Shown: positions 43,859 through 51,609, counted from the stretch's first letter. The stretch: DNA of 51,609 bases from an uncultured beta proteobacterium (GCA_903960915.1 CAJCCO010000064.1:1-51609), one strand, 5' to 3'. The notes: generated by a model from the sequence alone, not told the origin. Numbers and translations are program-made.

Positions 43859-46289
43859 CTACGACAAGCGCCTCAACACGGTGGAGGCCTTGCAGCGCTC
43901 CATTGCCAATCGGCTCGTCTACGCCGTGGGGAAAGACGTCCAATCGGCCACCCCGCGTGACTGGTTGTTTGCCGTTTCCTACGCCGTGCGCGACCGCATC
44001 ATGGAGCGTTGGCGTGCGTCCATTGCGCAAACCAAAGACAACCATGTGAAGCGGGTGTACTACCTGTCGCTGGAGTTTTTGACCGGGCGCGCTTTGACCA
44101 ACGCCATGCTGGCGGCTGATATTTATGAGCCGGTGCGCCAGGCCTGCGCCCAGCTGGGTGCCGACTTTGATGCCCTGATTGACCTGGAGCCCGATGCCGG
44201 CTTGGGCAACGGCGGCCTGGGCCGGTTGGCGGCCTGCTTTCTCGACTCCATGGCCACGCTGGGGCTGCCCGGCATGGGCTATGGCATTCGCTACGAGTAC
44301 GGCATGTTTGCCCAGCGCATTGAGCACGGGCAGCAAATTGAGGAGCCCGACTACTGGCTGGTCAACGGCTACCCGTGGGAGTTCATGCGCCCGGAGTTCA
44401 ACTGCACCATTCGCTTTGGCGGCCAGTTGGTGGCGCAAAACGGGCGCACCTCGTGGCTCAACACCGAAGACGTGATCGCCACGGCCTATGACACCGGCGT
44501 GCCTGGCTACCAATTGAACAGCGTGGTGAACTTGCGCCTCTGGTCGGCGCGGGCCAGTGGCGGCGTGAATATGGACGCCTTCAACCGGGGCGATTACATC
44601 CTGGCGGTAGAAGAAAAAAATGTTTCCGAGAACGTGACGCGCGTGCTCTACCCGGACGACCGCACCGAGCATGGGCGCGAGCTGCGGCTGCGCCAGGAGT
44701 ATTTTTTTGTCAGTGCTTCGTTGCAGGACATTTTGCGGCGCTACCTGTTGTCCAACACCGGCTTTGACGCGCTGGCCGACCAGGTGGCCATTCACCTCAA
44801 CGACACGCACCCGGCGCTGGCGGTGCCTGAGCTGATGCGCTTGTTGATGGACGAGCACGGCTTGAGTTGGGAGCGTGCCTGGGGCGCCTGCCTGAAGATT
44901 TTTTCTTACACCAACCACACCTTGATGGACGAGGCGCTGGAGACTTGGCCGGTGGACTTGATCACCCGCGTGTTGCCCCGGCACATGGGTTTGATCTACG
45001 ACATCAACGCGCGTTTTCTGGCCGAGGTGCACCAGCGCTTTCCGCAAGACAACGTGATCTTGCGGCGCATCTCGCTGATTGAAGAGCGGGGCGTGCGCCG
45101 CGTGCGCATGGCGCATTTGTCGGTGCTGGCCAGCCACAAGGTCAACGGCGTGTCTGCGCTGCACAGCCAGCTGATGGTGGACACTATTTTTTACGACTTT
45201 GCGCGCATGTACCCCGAGCGCTTTTGCAACAAGACCAACGGCATCACGCCGCGGCGCTGGCTGGCGCAGGCCAACCCGTCGCTGGCCAGTCTGATTGACA
45301 GCCGCCTGGGGCCTGACTGGCGCCGTGATCTGGGGCAACTGGCGCGCCTGCGCGACTGGGCCGATGAGCCGCAATTTCAGCAGGCCTTTGCCCAAGCCAA
45401 GCAACACAACAAGCAGCGGCTGGCGGCCCTGATTGAGCGCGAGCTGGGTCTGCGCGTCGACCCGAACAGCCTGTTTGATGTGCAAGCCAAGCGCATGCAC
45501 GAGTACAAGCGCCAGTTGCTCAATGTGCTGCACGTCATCAACCGCTACCACCGGTTGCTGGTGCAGCCCGAGCGCCACGCCGTGCCGCGCACCGTGGTGT
45601 TTGCGGGCAAGGCGGCCTCGGCCTATTACATGGCCAAGCTCATCATTCGGCTGATCAACGATGTGGCCCGTGTCATCAACAACGACAGTCGCCTGAACGG
45701 CCAGTTGCGTGTGGTGTTTCTCCCCAACTACCGCGTGTCGCTGGCCGAGGTCATCATGCCGGCGGCCGACCTGTCGGAGCAAATTTCTACGGCGGGCACA
45801 GAAGCGTCGGGCACCGGCAATATGAAGTTTGCGCTCAACGGTGCGCTCACCATTGGCACCTGGGACGGCGCCAACATTGAAATTGCACAAGAGGTGGGGC
45901 TGGACAACATCTTCATCTTTGGCAACCGCACCGAGCAGGTCACCCACCTGCGCGGCTACGGCTACGAGCCCGCCAGTTATTACCACGACAACTTTGACCT
46001 GAAATACGCCATTGACCGCCTGGCCGAAGGTGCCTTCTCGCCCGAAGAGCCGGGCCGCTACCGCGACATCGTCAACAACCTGCTGGAAGTGGACCACTAC
46101 CAGCTGCTGGCCGATTACGCCGACTATGTGAAAGCCCAAGACCGGGTGGATGCGCTCTACCAGCGCCCGTCCGACTGGACGCGCAGCGCCATTTACAACG
46201 TGGCCGGCATGGGCCGGTTTTCGTCAGACCGCACCATCCGCGAATACGCGCAAGACATTTGGGGCGTGCAACCGCTGCCGGCCTCGTAG
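43836..46289 (+). CDS. glgP: Glycogen phosphorylase
   Basis: 817 residues from the ATG at 43836, inside the glgA 3' end; a GGGA-rich stretch lies upstream. The open frame reaches further upstream but that part is glgA in another phase. GT35 hallmarks are LSLEFLTGRALTNAM, DAGLGNGGLGRLAACFLDSMATL, NGITPRRWL, VQAKRMHEYKRQLLN and the PLP-lysine segment EASGTGNMKFALNGALTIGTWDGAN. It releases glucose-1-phosphate from glycogen. It is the last gene of the glg operon. No hairpin terminator is seen in the 86 bp before the next gene. Confidence 0.97.
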   Translation: MSDDIGFDYDKRLNTVEALQRSIANRLVYAVGKDVQSATPRDWLFAVSYAVRDRIMERWRASIAQTKDNHVKRVYYLSLEFLTGRALTNAMLAADIYEPVRQACAQLGADFDALIDLEPDAGLGNGGLGRLAACFLDSMATLGLPGMGYGIRYEYGMFAQRIEHGQQIEEPDYWLVNGYPWEFMRPEFNCTIRFGGQLVAQNGRTSWLNTEDVIATAYDTGVPGYQLNSVVNLRLWSARASGGVNMDAFNRGDYILAVEEKNVSENVTRVLYPDDRTEHGRELRLRQEYFFVSASLQDILRRYLLSNTGFDALADQVAIHLNDTHPALAVPELMRLLMDEHGLSWERAWGACLKIFSYTNHTLMDEALETWPVDLITRVLPRHMGLIYDINARFLAEVHQRFPQDNVILRRISLIEERGVRRVRMAHLSVLASHKVNGVSALHSQLMVDTIFYDFARMYPERFCNKTNGITPRRWLAQANPSLASLIDSRLGPDWRRDLGQLARLRDWADEPQFQQAFAQAKQHNKQRLAALIERELGLRVDPNSLFDVQAKRMHEYKRQLLNVLHVINRYHRLLVQPERHAVPRTVVFAGKAASAYYMAKLIIRLINDVARVINNDSRLNGQLRVVFLPNYRVSLAEVIMPAADLSEQISTAGTEASGTGNMKFALNGALTIGTWDGANIEIAQEVGLDNIFIFGNRTEQVTHLRGYGYEPASYYHDNFDLKYAIDRLAEGAFSPEEPGRYRDIVNNLLEVDHYQLLADYADYVKAQDRVDALYQRPSDWTRSAIYNVAGMGRFSSDRTIREYAQDIWGVQPLPAS

Positions 46290-46363
46290 CTTTTTATTTA
46301 ACTTTTTACTTGACCGTTTACTTATCTTTACGGAGGTTTCAAGCACCAGGCGGGGTGGGGCTC

Positions 46364-46369
46364 TAGACT
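46364..46369 (+). promoter_or_regulatory. Candidate -10 box for the response-regulator gene
   Basis: TAGACT is followed by GCAGGC and the ATG at 46376. A GGAGG at about 46332 is too far upstream to serve as a ribosome-binding site. Confidence 0.3.
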
Positions 46370-46375
46370 GCAGGC

Positions 46376-47083
46376 ATGAGCCAAAACCTGTTGATGATTG
46401 AAGACGACGCCCGCCTGGCGCGCATGGTGACCGAATACCTGGGCCAGTCGGGCTACCCCGTGCACCATGCCGGAACCGGTCAGGCCGGGCTGGACGCCTT
46501 GCAGGCCGCGCCCGCCGACCTGGTGATTCTCGATTTGATGCTGCCCGACATGGACGGCCTGGAAGTGTGCCGGCGCATCCGCTCCTTGCCCGGCGTGCTG
46601 GCCAGCACGCCGGTGTTGATGCTCACCGCCAAGGGCGACCCAATGGACCGCATCATCGGCCTTGAAATTGGCGCTGACGATTATTTGCCCAAGCCCTTTG
46701 AGCCGCGTGAACTGCTGGCGCGCATTCGCGCCGTGCTGCGCCGCCGCGTCGACCTCGCCTCCAGCACTGCCGCGCCGGGTTTGCGCTTTGGTTCGTTGGA
46801 GATTGACCGCGACGCCCGTACCGTCACCGTGGGCGCACAAGCCTGCGAGCTGACCTCTTACCAGTTTGACCTGCTGGTGGCGCTGGCCGAGCGCGCAGGG
46901 CGCGTGCTCACCCGCGACCAGATCATGGAAGCGGTGCGTGGGCGTGAACTCGAAGCCTTTGACCGTTCTATTGACGTGCACATGGGGCGCATTCGCGCGG
47001 CCATTGAGGTGGACGCCAAAAACCCCAAACGCATCTTGACGGTGCGTGGCGTGGGCTATGTGTTTGCCCGCCAACAAGACTGA
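46376..47083 (+). CDS. OmpR/PhoB-family response regulator
   Basis: 235 residues. The receiver domain has acidic residues IEDD (9-11), phospho-acceptor Asp53 in LVILDLMLPDMDG, Thr in MLTAKGD and Lys in YLPKPFEPRELLARI. A C-terminal winged helix (LTSYQFDLLVALAERAGRVLTRDQIMEAVRG, then VHMGRIRAAIE) binds DNA. The histidine kinase starts 3 bp downstream. The target regulon is unknown. Adjacency to the glycogen operon is suggestive only; the candidate promoter means it need not be co-transcribed. Confidence 0.94.
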   Translation: MSQNLLMIEDDARLARMVTEYLGQSGYPVHHAGTGQAGLDALQAAPADLVILDLMLPDMDGLEVCRRIRSLPGVLASTPVLMLTAKGDPMDRIIGLEIGADDYLPKPFEPRELLARIRAVLRRRVDLASSTAAPGLRFGSLEIDRDARTVTVGAQACELTSYQFDLLVALAERAGRVLTRDQIMEAVRGRELEAFDRSIDVHMGRIRAAIEVDAKNPKRILTVRGVGYVFARQQD

Positions 47084-47086
47084 GCC

Positions 47087-48451
47087 ATGTTCTTCAAAAA
47101 ACTCTACCTGCGCATTTGGCTGGCCGTGATCTTGGCCGTGGCCGTGTTGACCCTGCTGCTGGGTTGGGCCTGGCGGCAGGCCGCTGAGCCGCCGCTGCGC
47201 GAGGCGGTCATTCGCAACGAAGCCGGCCAAGTGATTGGACAGGGCGCGCGCGTGCGTCGCCAGCCTAGCCAGCAGGCGGCCAACCGCCCGGTAGAAGAGC
47301 CTGAACCTGAGCTGGAGCCCAAACTGGCCCCGGCGCCGCCCAATATGCCCCCGCCGCACCACATGCACGACAACGGCAAGGGCAACTGGGTCGGCCCGGA
47401 GTTTGAGGTGCGCATGAACGACGGGCGCACCGTCTTCATGCACCTGCCACGGCCAGCGGCTTCTTTCTGGAGCCGCCCGCCTTTTGGGTTTTTCTGGATG
47501 CTGGGCCTGGTGGGCATTGCCGTGGCGCTGGCCACGTACCCCATCATTCGCAAACTCACCCGGCGGCTGGAGCTGCTGCAAAACAGCGTGCAGAAATGGG
47601 GCGAGGGCGACCTGTCCACCCGCGTGCCCGAGCAAGGCCAGGACGAAGTGGCCTTTTTGGCCCGCGGCTTCAACCAGGCCGCTGAGCAGGTGGAAAACCT
47701 GGTGAAGTCGCATGAAACCCTGCTGGCGTCACAAAAGTCTTTGCTGGCCAACGCCTCGCACGAGCTGCGCTCGCCCCTGACCCGCCTTCGCATGGGGCTG
47801 GAGCTGCTGGGGCCAACCGCCACACCCGCCACCCGGCAAGACATGGCGCTAGACATTGCCGAGCTGGACGAGCTGATTGAAGAAATCTTGCTGGCCAGCC
47901 GCCTAGATGCCCGCGAGGCAGACGTCGGCACCATCGAGTCCGTTGACCTGCTGGGCCTGGTGGCCGAAGAATGCGCCCGCGCCAATGCGGCGTTGGAGGT
48001 GCAATGGCCGCACGCCGATGCCAGCACGGGCACTCACGCCAACGCCGATGCCAACGCCAATGCCACCCTCAACGCTGAAGCCATAACCTCTTTGCCCGTG
48101 CAAGGGGTGGCTAAACTCCTGCGCCGCGCGGTACGTAACCTGCTGGAAAACTCCAAGCGCCATGGCGCCGGGCAAATGACGGTCGAACTCATCAAAACCG
48201 ATGGCCACGCCCAGATTCGCGTGTGCGACCGCGGCCCTGGCGTGCCGCCCGAGTTGCTGGCGCGCATCTTTGAGCCCTTTTACCGCCTGCCCGGAGCCAG
48301 TGAACGCGACGGCGGCGTAGGCCTAGGCCTGGCGCTGGTCAAGTCCATCGCCTTGCGCCACGGTGGGCGCGTCCACTGTGAAAACCGCCCCGATGGCGGC
48401 GCCTGTTTTGTCATCGACCTGCCGCTGGAACCCGCCGCCGCCGTGGCTTGA
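47087..48451 (+). CDS. Two-component sensor histidine kinase
   Basis: 454 residues. TM1 is near 8-27 and TM2 near 135-155. The periplasmic loop between is Pro/Glu-rich with a PPHHMHD cluster that could bind a metal. A HAMP domain (about 156-210) is followed by the phospho-acceptor His225 in NASHELRSPLTRLR. The ATPase domain has NLLENSKRH (N box), VCDRGPGVPPE (G1) and GVGLGLALVKS (G2). An Ala/Asn/Asp/Thr low-complexity insert (about 308-328) separates the two catalytic parts. It is paired with the preceding regulator; the signal is unknown. Confidence 0.94.
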   Translation: MFFKKLYLRIWLAVILAVAVLTLLLGWAWRQAAEPPLREAVIRNEAGQVIGQGARVRRQPSQQAANRPVEEPEPELEPKLAPAPPNMPPPHHMHDNGKGNWVGPEFEVRMNDGRTVFMHLPRPAASFWSRPPFGFFWMLGLVGIAVALATYPIIRKLTRRLELLQNSVQKWGEGDLSTRVPEQGQDEVAFLARGFNQAAEQVENLVKSHETLLASQKSLLANASHELRSPLTRLRMGLELLGPTATPATRQDMALDIAELDELIEEILLASRLDAREADVGTIESVDLLGLVAEECARANAALEVQWPHADASTGTHANADANANATLNAEAITSLPVQGVAKLLRRAVRNLLENSKRHGAGQMTVELIKTDGHAQIRVCDRGPGVPPELLARIFEPFYRLPGASERDGGVGLGLALVKSIALRHGGRVHCENRPDGGACFVIDLPLEPAAAVA

Positions 48452-48600
48452 GAAAAATCAAATGCGCCCCCAGGCTTTGAAGTAAAAACACCCCTATATT
48501 TGGTGGGCGACCCCTTAAAAGTCCATTAAATTTTGGAATATCTTTAGCCACCCACGCTGGATAAAGTACACCCCACTGCTGTCACAGTATTTCAACGAAG

Positions 48601-48692
48601 GCATCCAGGGAGGATGCAAAATTTGATCAAGTTTCCAACGACGTTCCCCCCAGGGGGGAACTTTATAAGCCACCTTCGGGTGGCTTTTTTTT
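48601..48692 (+). ncRNA. Possible small structured RNA: three consecutive hairpins ending in a terminator
   Basis: Hairpin 1 is GCATCC-AGGGA-GGATGC (48601-48617). Hairpin 2 is an extended GTTCCCCCC/GGGGGGAAC palindrome (48643-48661). Hairpin 3 is the Rho-independent terminator (48667-48692). They lie in a 393-bp gap without a credible gene. The terminator is 215 bp past the histidine-kinase stop, further than usual, so an independent transcript or a long structured 3' UTR is likely. The 5' end and promoter could not be defined; no known RNA family was recognised. Confidence 0.35.
48667..48692 (+). terminator. Strong Rho-independent terminator
   Basis: AAGCCACC-TTCG-GGTGGCTT, a perfect 8-bp stem with a stable UUCG tetraloop, is followed by eight T. 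Confidence 0.92.
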
Positions 48693-48844
48693 GGAAGATG
48701 GGGTTTTAAAAATGGTTGGTTCAGAGAACCTAGTGGACGCCCTGCTGAAGCGGCCATTCTGGAAACGGGTGCAATTTGAAAGTGCGCTGAGGGTTGCGCT
48801 CAAGGTTGCGCAAATCAAATTCATTCATCAATAAGGTAAACCCA

Positions 48845-49255
48845 ATGTCCACTTCTCGGTTTCAGGCAATCACAGCGCAGGCTTGGGGTGGCATGCTCGC
48901 CATTCTTCTCATGATGTTCATCGTCGATTTAGAGCGTTTTGTCATGCTCGGGCAATACAAAGAGCTGACTGAGTCACTCGCGCAAGATCCAGGCGCGCTT
49001 GGGCTACTGGTGTTGGTATGTCTCCTGTGCCTCAATGTCATCATGCAAGTTGCAATACGCACCTTTACAAATAATTGGTTCAGGGTTGCAACCGTCTGGC
49101 TTACTGCTGCCTACGCCACGTTCTTTTTGCTGCATCAGGTAATTCATGTTGCCGGCGGTGAGCCGCTTGGAATTCACACCCCGCTCGATCTCACACACCA
49201 TTTGCTGGGGATTTGGGGTACTTGGAGCGCTTGGCGCTGGCGTAAGGATGCGTAA
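48845..49255 (+). CDS. Small hypothetical integral membrane protein
   Basis: 136 residues from the ATG at 48845 (AAGG 9 nt upstream). Four hydrophobic segments are visible: WGGMLAILLMMFIVDL, LGLLVLVCLLCLNVIMQVA, VATVWLTAAYATFFLLHQVIHVA and a weaker HHLLGIWGTWSAW. Several histidines lie near the third and fourth segments (LLHQVIHVAGGEPLGIH, DLTHHLL), which could bind haem or metal. Not assigned to a known family. Composition is less GC-rich than the glycogen operon. It stands alone between a terminator and a toxin-antitoxin module. Confidence 0.75.
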   Translation: MSTSRFQAITAQAWGGMLAILLMMFIVDLERFVMLGQYKELTESLAQDPGALGLLVLVCLLCLNVIMQVAIRTFTNNWFRVATVWLTAAYATFFLLHQVIHVAGGEPLGIHTPLDLTHHLLGIWGTWSAWRWRKDA

Positions 49256-49418
49256 CCTCACACCAGAGGCGCACCAGCCGTGAATGTTGGCCAATTTCCG
49301 AATGAAGCAGACTTGGTCGAGCTTCCCGTCGTGCGGTGTTCCTTTCCCGGCAGTAAGTCACTAGGGTGAGTGGCTTGGAATCTGAAAATTGAATGTCGAA
49401 TGGCGTTCTGAAGATTGC

Positions 49419-49452
49419 TTGACAAAGACTAAATTTGGGTCTAAATTTAGTC
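49419..49452 (+). promoter_or_regulatory. Promoter and perfect operator of the Phd/ParE-type module
   Basis: TTGACA (49419-49424), a 17-bp spacer and TAAATT (49442-49447) form the promoter. A perfect 10-bp inverted repeat GACTAAATTT-N6-AAATTTAGTC (49427-49452) spans the spacer and -10 box, the expected position for antitoxin autorepression. Confidence 0.8.
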
Positions 49453-49486
49453 ATAAATTAGGTTCCATCTATGTACAGGGGTCGCT

Positions 49487-49765
49487 ATGTCGTCCGTCAC
49501 CAACATCAAATCCATCTCTTACCTTAAGAGCCATGCTGCCCAAATTTCCGAAGACCTGGAGATGAATGGCAATCCGTTCTTCATCACCCAAAATGGGGAG
49601 GCCAGCATGGTGATTGAAAGCGTCAAGCAGTATCAAGAAAAGGAATCGCTCATTGCCGCTTTGAAGATCATGGCCTTGGGTGAGAAAGACCGTATGCAAG
49701 GCAAAGGCCTCTCTGCTGCTGACTCACGGGCTCAGTTGCTTGCTGCCCGCCAAAGTCGCAAGTAA
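49487..49765 (+). CDS. Phd/YefM-family antitoxin
   Basis: 92 residues. The N-terminal DNA-binding fold reads NIKSISYLKSHAAQISEDLEMNGNPFFITQNGEASMVIESVKQYQE, the canonical Phd/YefM pattern. The C-terminal helix (GEKDRMQGKGLSAADSRAQLLAARQSRK) would wrap the toxin. The toxin ATG overlaps its TAA by one base (TAATG), ensuring coupled synthesis. A promoter with a perfect operator lies upstream. Confidence 0.92.
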   Translation: MSSVTNIKSISYLKSHAAQISEDLEMNGNPFFITQNGEASMVIESVKQYQEKESLIAALKIMALGEKDRMQGKGLSAADSRAQLLAARQSRK

Positions 49766-50085
49766 TGGCGGTCATCATCCTTCCAGCTGCGCAGGATGAC
49801 TTGTTGTCGCTTCAAGCGTACCTGCTTGATAAGTGGAGCGAGGCTGACTGGCTCAAGGCCGAGGACGAGAACTTCGAAAAACTGGCCCTGGTTGATACGG
49901 GTTTTTTAACCGGTGCGCCCGTGCAGGAACTTGCATCGGTTGGCATCTTTGAATACCAAAATGTCTTTACTTCACACCACAAGTTGGTTTATCGGCGCAT
50001 CAACGCAGACGTTTATGTCTACGCCGTTGCGGCGCATCGCCAGGATTTTCAGACGCTTTTGATGAAGCGCTTATTGAAAATGTGA
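49765..50085 (+). CDS. RelE/ParE-family toxin
   Basis: 106 residues. The pattern VIILPAAQDDLLSLQAYLLDKWSEADWLKAEDENFEKL, then GIFEYQNVFTSHHKLVYRRINADVYVYAVAAHRQDFQTLLMKRLL, matches ParE/RelE-fold toxins paired with Phd-like antitoxins. Whether it is a gyrase poison or a ribosome-dependent RNase is not clear. The gene is convergent with the adhesin-like gene at 50220. Confidence 0.9.
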   Translation: MAVIILPAAQDDLLSLQAYLLDKWSEADWLKAEDENFEKLALVDTGFLTGAPVQELASVGIFEYQNVFTSHHKLVYRRINADVYVYAVAAHRQDFQTLLMKRLLKM

Positions 50086-50219
50086 TCGGCAGCCGAAGGC
50101 TGGCATGCACATCAACCAAACACCGCGTGCTGCCTAGCGGGCAGTCTTAGCCCGGCCATCATGCCCGGAGTTTCCACTAATAGTGCTGTTCAATTTTGCA
50201 CGGCCGCTTTTAGAAAAAA

Positions 50220-51609
50220 TCATTCTGTTCGCTCGGAGATCAACACCGTCACGCGTTGGCCTGCTATCACAGCCACCAGCTGCATTGGCAAGGCACTGTC
50301 CGGCACGGCGGCTGCCTCAAAACGGAGGTTAACTGGGTCAAATTTCAGCCAAGTGGGTAGCGGGGTGCCGTTGTCTTGTGTGATTTGCATCGTTGTTTCG
50401 TTACTGACCATCGACTTGATGGATTCAGGCATCTCGAAACTAAAACCTGTACCCACTGTGGCAGCGCCTTTGGGCAGTGATACAGCTACCATCAGGGGCG
50501 CGTTCTGCTGGCTCACATTCTGCAGATCCACCATAACGCCCGAGCTGTTGGTACCCGTTGTGCTGCCAGCCACCGCAGAGCCAGACGCAGAGCCACCAGA
50601 CGAAGCGGATGACAACACCAGTGGCTGTGGCGCTTGTGCGTTGGGCATATCAACCCCCGGCATGGATGCCATGGCGATCGCACCCAACACTTTGCTTTCC
50701 GCGTCGCTAGCTGACTTGCGCTTGTCACCCATCACGATGTAGCTTGTGGCCTTGACAGTTACGCCCTGGGTCAGCTGGTTGTTTTCCCCATCCAGCACAA
50801 CGCGCCCACCCGCTGTCAGATCGGTGCTGCCAGCCACCATGATCTTGTTGCTGCCGGTGTTGTCCTGCGTGATGTCGCCCCCGGCGGTGACTTTGAAGTC
50901 TTCGGCTGAGGCCATATCGCCCAGTGTGATGTCGTTTTCATCGTTAAGGGTGATGTTGTCGCCACTAGTGTTTACCGTACCCGTGAAGTCGTTGGTTGGA
51001 CCATCGAGCGTGATGTCGCCGCCAGCGGTGTGGTTGGTGCTGCCAGCCACAAAGATCTTCTTACCGCCAGTGCTGTCTTGGCTGATATCGCCACCCGCAG
51101 TGACTTTGAAGTCTTCGTTTGCATTCACATCGCCTAGCTTGATGCCATTCACGTCTTTGAGGGTAATGTTGTCGCCACCGGCGTTCACCGTACCTGTGAA
51201 GTCGTTGTTAGGTCCATCGAGCGTGATGTCGCCACCAGCAGTCAGCTCGGTGTCGCCACCCACCACGATCTTCTTGCCGACGGTGATGTCCTGAGTGATG
51301 TCGCCCCCGGCGGTGACTTTGAAGTCTTCGCTTGCAGTCACATCGCCCAGCGCGATGCCGTTTCCATCGGTCAGGGTGATGTTGTCGCCACCGGCATTCA
51401 CCGTGCCCCTGTAGTCGTTGGTCGGACCATCCAGCGTGATGTCGCCTACGGCGGAGAGGTCAGTGTTACCAGTCACCAAGATCTTCTTACCACCAGTGAT
51501 GTCCTGCGTGATGCCGCCACCCGCGGTTACTTTGAAGTCTTCGCCTGCGGTCACATCACCGAGGGTGATGCCATTGATGTCTTTGAGCGTGATGTTGTCG
51601 CCACCGGCG
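50220..51609 (-). CDS. C-terminal part of a large repetitive secreted adhesin (filamentous-haemagglutinin-like), start outside the window
   Basis: At least 463 residues are visible and the frame stays open to the right edge, so the start lies beyond it. The upstream part consists of 71-residue repeats with GGDITLDGPTNDFTGTV, GGDNITL and EDFKVTAGGDITQD, typical of beta-helical filamentous-haemagglutinin-like proteins exported by two-partner secretion. A Ser/Gly-rich linker follows (SSASSGGSASGSAVAGSTTGTNSSG). The terminal domain ends LPTWLKFDPVNLRFEAAAVPDSALPMQLVAVIAGQRVTVLISERTE, resembling the C-terminal putative-Ig-like region of these proteins in Burkholderiales. No TpsB transporter is seen here. 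Confidence 0.75.
   Translation of the reverse strand, partial: AGGDNITLKDINGITLGDVTAGEDFKVTAGGGITQDITGGKKILVTGNTDLSAVGDITLDGPTNDYRGTVNAGGDNITLTDGNGIALGDVTASEDFKVTAGGDITQDITVGKKIVVGGDTELTAGGDITLDGPNNDFTGTVNAGGDNITLKDVNGIKLGDVNANEDFKVTAGGDISQDSTGGKKIFVAGSTNHTAGGDITLDGPTNDFTGTVNTSGDNITLNDENDITLGDMASAEDFKVTAGGDITQDNTGSNKIMVAGSTDLTAGGRVVLDGENNQLTQGVTVKATSYIVMGDKRKSASDAESKVLGAIAMASMPGVDMPNAQAPQPLVLSSASSGGSASGSAVAGSTTGTNSSGVMVDLQNVSQQNAPLMVAVSLPKGAATVGTGFSFEMPESIKSMVSNETTMQITQDNGTPLPTWLKFDPVNLRFEAAAVPDSALPMQLVAVIAGQRVTVLISERTE
50757..51608 (-). repeat. Four 213-bp (71-codon) in-frame tandem repeats
   Basis: Units span about 51396-51608, 51183-51395, 50970-51182 and 50757-50969. The marker CTTTGAAGTCTTCG (plus strand) recurs at 50891, 51104, 51317 and 51530, exactly 213 bp apart. 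The last, C-terminal unit is degenerate in its second half. More copies probably lie beyond the window edge. Confidence 0.92.

Noticed and set aside
43791..46139. 782-codon open frame antisense to glgP
   Set aside because: Same effect of high GC third positions; composition is Val/His/Gln-rich and lacks any domain.
48601..48692. Riboswitch for the membrane protein at 48845
   Set aside because: The terminator ends more than 150 bp before the gene and no alternative antiterminator pairing or known aptamer core was found.
48515..48757. 80-codon minus-strand open frame across the hairpin region
   Set aside because: It runs through the terminator and hairpins, has no ribosome-binding site and shows no recognisable domain.
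50746..51294. 182-codon plus-strand open frame antisense to the adhesin repeats
   Set aside because: It follows the 213-bp repeat periodicity of the adhesin gene and has a Val/Pro/Ser-rich composition without a domain.

Overview
The window looks like chromosomal DNA of a GC-rich betaproteobacterium, most likely order Burkholderiales and close to Comamonadaceae (Rhodoferax/Polaromonas-like). This is inferred from protein flavour, gene order (mreBCD-mrdA next to gatCAB; pilT next to yggS) and PEP-CTERM and two-partner-secretion style proteins. No rRNA, tRNA, insertion sequence, prophage or CRISPR array was found. Most of the window is dense housekeeping and metabolic sequence.

Layout. 0-9 kb: a 3-hydroxyisobutyrate-dehydrogenase-family enzyme, pilT, yggS, a small unknown ORF, an Lrp/AsnC regulator divergent from putA, then a coupled asparaginase-arginase pair. 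Together these last genes suit catabolism of proline, arginine and asparagine. 9-13.4 kb: a biotinyl-carrier/carboxyltransferase fusion, a four-unit tandem array of a REP-like palindrome, a small outer-membrane-type lipoprotein, then about 0.7 kb of decayed DNA holding the remnant of an MmeI-like DNA methyltransferase, followed by a HigBA-like toxin-antitoxin pair. 13.4-18 kb: an enoyl-CoA hydratase/GMC oxidoreductase pair, a TSUP exporter, and a PEP-CTERM protein behind a near-consensus sigma-54 promoter. 18-22.6 kb: the rod-shape operon mreB-mreC-mreD-mrdA (minus strand). 22.8-26 kb: gatC-gatA-gatB. 26-35 kb: a self-regulated-looking Fic protein with paired operators, pyrE, xthA, the threonine-degradation pair kbl-tdh with a divergent XRE-cupin regulator, an MBL-fold hydrolase, an M48 protease and an AmpG-like permease.

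35-46.3 kb is a complete glycogen operon, glgB-glgX-malQ-glgC-glgA-glgP: synthesis (GlgC, GlgA, GlgB) and breakdown (GlgP, GlgX, MalQ) from one overlapping gene string. It is followed by an OmpR-type two-component system, a 390-bp gap with three successive hairpins ending in a strong terminator (possible small RNA), a small membrane protein, a Phd/ParE-type toxin-antitoxin pair with a perfect operator, and at the right edge the C-terminal part of a large repetitive adhesin-like secreted protein.

The most interesting signals are regulatory rather than a new gene system: (1) two identically spaced 11-7-11 palindromes covering the promoter and start of the Fic gene; (2) a sigma-54 -24/-12 element in front of the PEP-CTERM gene; (3) a recurring arrangement of a -10-like box 6-7 nt before the ATG in genes lacking a Shine-Dalgarno sequence, suggesting leaderless mRNAs; (4) perfect inverted repeats in the kbl/XRE and Phd/ParE promoters; (5) the hairpin train after the two-component system.
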